Assembly (NCBI RefSeq): GCF_023100845.1
Contig: NZ_CP095864.1
Coordinates: forward strand, 2,914,001-2,978,000
Direction: 5' to 3'
From: Gordonia sp. PP30
GTDB lineage: Bacteria; Actinomycetota; Actinomycetes; Mycobacteriales; Mycobacteriaceae
DNA length: 64,000 bases
The position numbers and the translations under genes are program-made. Below, piece by piece: positions 61,445 to 64,000 of this stretch; positions within the stretch are counted from its first letter, which is position 1; the number at the start of each line of letters is the position of its first letter. The notes under the pieces are model-generated. The model had not been told where the DNA came from. It saw only the letters and a program-made list of their open reading frames with translations, and did not search any database.

Positions 61445-63232
61445 ATGACGCTCACCACCCCCGAGTCGACCGGCGACACCCCGCCCGAGGCGACCCGCGA
61501 GCGCCCGGCCCGGACCCCGCGGGCCGACCGGCCGGCCCGTGCCGCGGCCGCCGGAGACGCACCACGCAAGCGCGCCCGCCCGGTCAAGAAGCGCGCCGAG
61601 GGCCAGTGGGCGCTCGGCTTCCGCGAGCCGCTGAACCCGAACGAACAGTCCAAGAAGGACGACAACCCGCTCAACGTGCGGCGCCGCATCATCGACACCT
61701 ATCAGCATGTCGGCTTCGACGGCATCGACAAGGCCGACCTGCGCGGCCGTTTCCGCTGGATGGGGCTGTACACCCAGCGCGCCGAAGGTTACGACGGCAC
61801 GTTCACCGGGGACGACAACATCGACATCCTCGAGGCGCCGTACTTCATGATGCGCGTGCGCACCGACGGTGGGAACCTCGACCTCGCCCAGATCCGCACC
61901 CTCGCGGGCATCTCCCGCGACTTCGCGCGCGGCACCGCCGACGTCTCCGATCGCCAGAACATCCAGTACCACTGGATCGAGATCGAGAACGTCCCGGAGA
62001 TCTGGCGCCGTCTCGACGAGGTCGGCCTGGACACCACCGAGGCCTGCGGCGACTGCCCGCGCGGCATGCTCGGCTCCCCGCTTGCCGGTCTGTCGGTGAA
62101 CGAGGTGATCGACGGCACCCCGGCGATCCAGGAGATCAAGCGCCGCTACATCGGTGACCCGCGATTCTCCAACCTCCCGCGCAAGTTCAAGACGGCCATC
62201 TCCGGGCAGCAGGACGTGGTGCACGAGATCAACGACGTGTCGTTCGTCGGCGTCGTGCACCCCGAACACGGTCCGGGCTTCGACCTGTGGGTAGGCGGTG
62301 GCCTCTCGACCAACCCGATGCTGGCGCAGCGCCTCGGCGCGTGGGTGCCGCTCGACGAGGTGCCCGACGTCTGGGAGGGCGTCATCTCGATCTTCCGCGA
62401 CTACGGCTACCGCCGGCTGCGTTCCAAGGCGCGCCTGAAGTTCCTGCTGAAGGACTGGGGGCCCGAGAAGTTCCGCGAGGTCCTCGAAACGGAGTACCTC
62501 AAGCGTCCGCTGATCGATGGTCCCGCTCCCGAGCGGCCGACGCAGCCGATCGACCACGTCGGTATCACCGCCCAGACCAACGGCCGCTTCGCGGTCGGCT
62601 TCTCGGCGGTCTCCGGACGGCTCTCCGATACGGCGCTGTTCGCCATCGCCGACGCCGTGGAGCGCGCCGGCTCGGACTCCATCCGGCTGACGCCGTACCA
62701 GAAGCTCGTGGTCGTGAACGTGCCCGAGGACAAGATCGCCGGGCTCGAAGCCGACCTGGAGGCCGTCGGGCTCACCGCGCGTCCGTCGCGCTGGCGCCGC
62801 AACCTGATCGCCTGCACCGGCCTGGAGTACTGCAAGCTCAGCTTCACCGAGACCCGCAGCCGCAGCCAGGCGCTGGTCCCGGAGATGGAGCAGCGTCTCG
62901 CCGAACTCAACGAGCAGCTCGACGTGCCGATCACGATCAACTTCAACGGCTGCCCCAACTCCTGCGCGCGCGTGCAGGTGGCCGACATCGGCCTCAAAGG
63001 CCAGTTGATCGACGACGGCGACGGCCATCCGGTCGAGGGTTTCCAGGTCCACCTGGGCGGCTCCCTCGGCTTCGACAGCGGGTTCGGCCGTAAGCTGCGC
63101 CAGCACAAGATCTACGCCGACGACTCGATCGACTACATCGAGCGTCTGGTCCGGAACTTCATCGCCGGCCGCACCGAGGGCGAGCGCTTCGCCGAATGGG
63201 CCGCTCGCGCCGACGACGCCGAGTTGCAGTGA
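61445..63232 (+). CDS. sirA: Ferredoxin-dependent assimilatory sulfite reductase
   Basis: 595 residues from ATG 61445, with GAGGAGA just upstream. Basic disordered N-terminus of about 50 residues, then two sulfite/nitrite-reductase ferredoxin half-domains and haem-iron domains. Key residues: GLYTQRAEGYDG and EACGDCPRGMLG (the Tyr and Cys that cross-link in SirA), IACTGLEYCKLSFTETR and NFNGCPNSCARVQ (siroheme/4Fe-4S cysteines). Reduces sulfite to sulfide with six ferredoxin electrons. Once annotated nirA in M. tuberculosis (Rv2391). The next gene is cysH. Confidence 0.95.
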   Translation: MTLTTPESTGDTPPEATRERPARTPRADRPARAAAAGDAPRKRARPVKKRAEGQWALGFREPLNPNEQSKKDDNPLNVRRRIIDTYQHVGFDGIDKADLRGRFRWMGLYTQRAEGYDGTFTGDDNIDILEAPYFMMRVRTDGGNLDLAQIRTLAGISRDFARGTADVSDRQNIQYHWIEIENVPEIWRRLDEVGLDTTEACGDCPRGMLGSPLAGLSVNEVIDGTPAIQEIKRRYIGDPRFSNLPRKFKTAISGQQDVVHEINDVSFVGVVHPEHGPGFDLWVGGGLSTNPMLAQRLGAWVPLDEVPDVWEGVISIFRDYGYRRLRSKARLKFLLKDWGPEKFREVLETEYLKRPLIDGPAPERPTQPIDHVGITAQTNGRFAVGFSAVSGRLSDTALFAIADAVERAGSDSIRLTPYQKLVVVNVPEDKIAGLEADLEAVGLTARPSRWRRNLIACTGLEYCKLSFTETRSRSQALVPEMEQRLAELNEQLDVPITINFNGCPNSCARVQVADIGLKGQLIDDGDGHPVEGFQVHLGGSLGFDSGFGRKLRQHKIYADDSIDYIERLVRNFIAGRTEGERFAEWAARADDAELQ

Positions 63233-63244
63233 GAGATGAGTGAC

Positions 63245-64000
63245 ATGACCACCACCTTGGAACACGCTCACCTGCGGGAGATCGCCGAGGACGGCGCCCG
63301 CAGGCTCGGCCCGGACGCCACCGCGGACGAGCTGCTGGCCTGGACCGCCGACACCTTCGGCACCGACTTCATCATCGCGGCCAACATGCAGGACGCGGTC
63401 CTGATCGACGTCGCCAGCAAGGCCATCCAGGCGAGCCGTGTCGATTCGGCCCGCTCGCAAGCTCGCGGCGCCGGGCACGGCGAGAAGCTGAAGGTCCTCT
63501 TCCTGGACACCGGCTACCACTTCGTGGAGACCATCGGCACGCGCGACGCCGTGGTCAGCGTCTACGACCTCGACCTGGTCAACGTCGAACCGGAACAGAC
63601 CGTCGCGCAGCAGGATTCGCTGCTCGGCAAGGACCTGTTCGCCCGCGATCCCGCCGAATGCTGCCGCCTGCGCAAGGTGGTGCCGCTGAAGGCGTCACTG
63701 GCCCCCTATCGCGCCTGGGTCACCGGTATCCGCCGGGTCGAGGCCCCCACGCGCGCCAACGCACCGCTCATCTCCTTCGACGAGGGTTTCGGTCTGGTCA
63801 AGATCAATCCCCTCGCCGCCTGGACCGATGAGCAGTTCCAGGACTACATCGACGCGAACGGTGTCCTGGTCAATCCGCTGGTGGACGACGGCTATCCGTC
63901 GATCGGGTGCGAACCGTGCACCGCCAAACCAGCCCCCGGAGCAGATCCGCGCAGCGGCCGTTGGGCCGGCAGCGCCAAGACAGAATGCGGGTTGCACGTC
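63245..64000 (+). CDS. cysH: Adenylylsulfate (APS) reductase CysH (3' truncated by window end)
   Basis: Open to the last base, about 252 codons visible. Start ATG 63245 (GAGATGAG upstream) or ATG 63236. PP-loop-like LKVLFLDTGYHFVET; two cysteine pairs, ECCRLRKVVPLK and GCEPCTAK, bind the 4Fe-4S cluster typical of plant-type APS reductases rather than PAPS reductases; the active-site tail KTECGLHV is reached, so only a few codons are missing. Produces sulfite for the sulfite reductase encoded just upstream. Confidence 0.95.
   Translation, partial: MTTTLEHAHLREIAEDGARRLGPDATADELLAWTADTFGTDFIIAANMQDAVLIDVASKAIQASRVDSARSQARGAGHGEKLKVLFLDTGYHFVETIGTRDAVVSVYDLDLVNVEPEQTVAQQDSLLGKDLFARDPAECCRLRKVVPLKASLAPYRAWVTGIRRVEAPTRANAPLISFDEGFGLVKINPLAAWTDEQFQDYIDANGVLVNPLVDDGYPSIGCEPCTAKPAPGADPRSGRWAGSAKTECGLHV

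Overview
The window is high-GC actinobacterial DNA with strongly GC-biased third codon positions, many GTG starts and many 4-nt ATGA/GTGA gene overlaps. Two blocks follow the Mycobacterium tuberculosis gene order as I remember it. One is oxidoreductase-DUF1365-cyclopropane synthase-DUF1295-sigK-rskA (like Rv0449c to Rv0444c). The other is glyS, smtB-zur, uppS, recO, era, CBS protein, ybeY, phoH, rsmE, dnaJ2, hrcA, an Rv2375 homologue, hemW, sulfite reductase and cysH (like Rv2357c to Rv2392). This places the organism in the mycolic-acid bacteria (Mycobacteriales). The dispersed palindromic repeats and the lack of PE/PPE and mycobactin genes suggest Gordonia or a close relative; the genus is an inference. 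No rRNA, tRNA, insertion sequence or CRISPR array was seen.

Layout. 0-11.5 kb: a SNF2 helicase (5' end outside the window), an MFS transporter, an epoxide-hydrolase-like enzyme, a lipoprotein and macrodomain pair, two uncharacterised acidic proteins, a DUF222/HNH endonuclease, a methyltransferase, a secreted serine protease and a metallophosphoesterase. 11.7-18.6 kb: a 2005-residue DUF4011-type helicase followed by a small protein with a nuclease-like D...ExK signature, a candidate two-gene defence module. 18.6-24.2 kb: isochorismatase-like gene / MarR / MFS efflux, an lldD-like flavoenzyme carrying a tandem-repeat insertion, a frameshifted secreted protein and a membrane-anchored receiver-domain protein. 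24.4-27.2 kb: dGTPase, an RGG-rich cold-shock protein and a SPOUT methyltransferase. 27.2-34.1 kb: the sigK-rskA operon and, divergent from it, two secreted proteins; matching SigK-type promoters face both ways. 34.2-38.2 kb: a 51-residue membrane protein, glyS, a membrane protein, an F420-type nitroreductase and the smtB-zur zinc regulators.

38.3-48.5 kb breaks the conserved order. It holds a Clp-N-domain regulator behind two palindromes that embed its own promoter, a lipoprotein, and a tightly coupled operon of hydrolase, unknown protein, Eis-like acetyltransferase, DszC/SfnC-like monooxygenase, two NtaA/DszA-family flavin monooxygenase paralogues and an APC permease. It looks like an uptake and oxidation pathway for an organosulfur or N-heterocyclic compound. 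48.6-61.1 kb returns to the conserved housekeeping block, mostly on the minus strand: cell-wall lipid carrier, recombination repair, ribosome maturation (era, ybeY, rsmE), heat shock (dnaJ, hrcA) and haem (hemW). 61.2-64 kb starts the assimilatory sulfate operon: a Cys-containing leader peptide, sulfite reductase and cysH, cut by the window end within a few codons of its stop.

Two features recur. First, a REP-like palindromic element (core GGTCTCGACTTCGCTCGACC) occurs seven times, once inside a coding region. Second, in-frame tandem repeats have expanded inside lldD (four units of about 36 bp) and hemW (six and a third 42-bp units).
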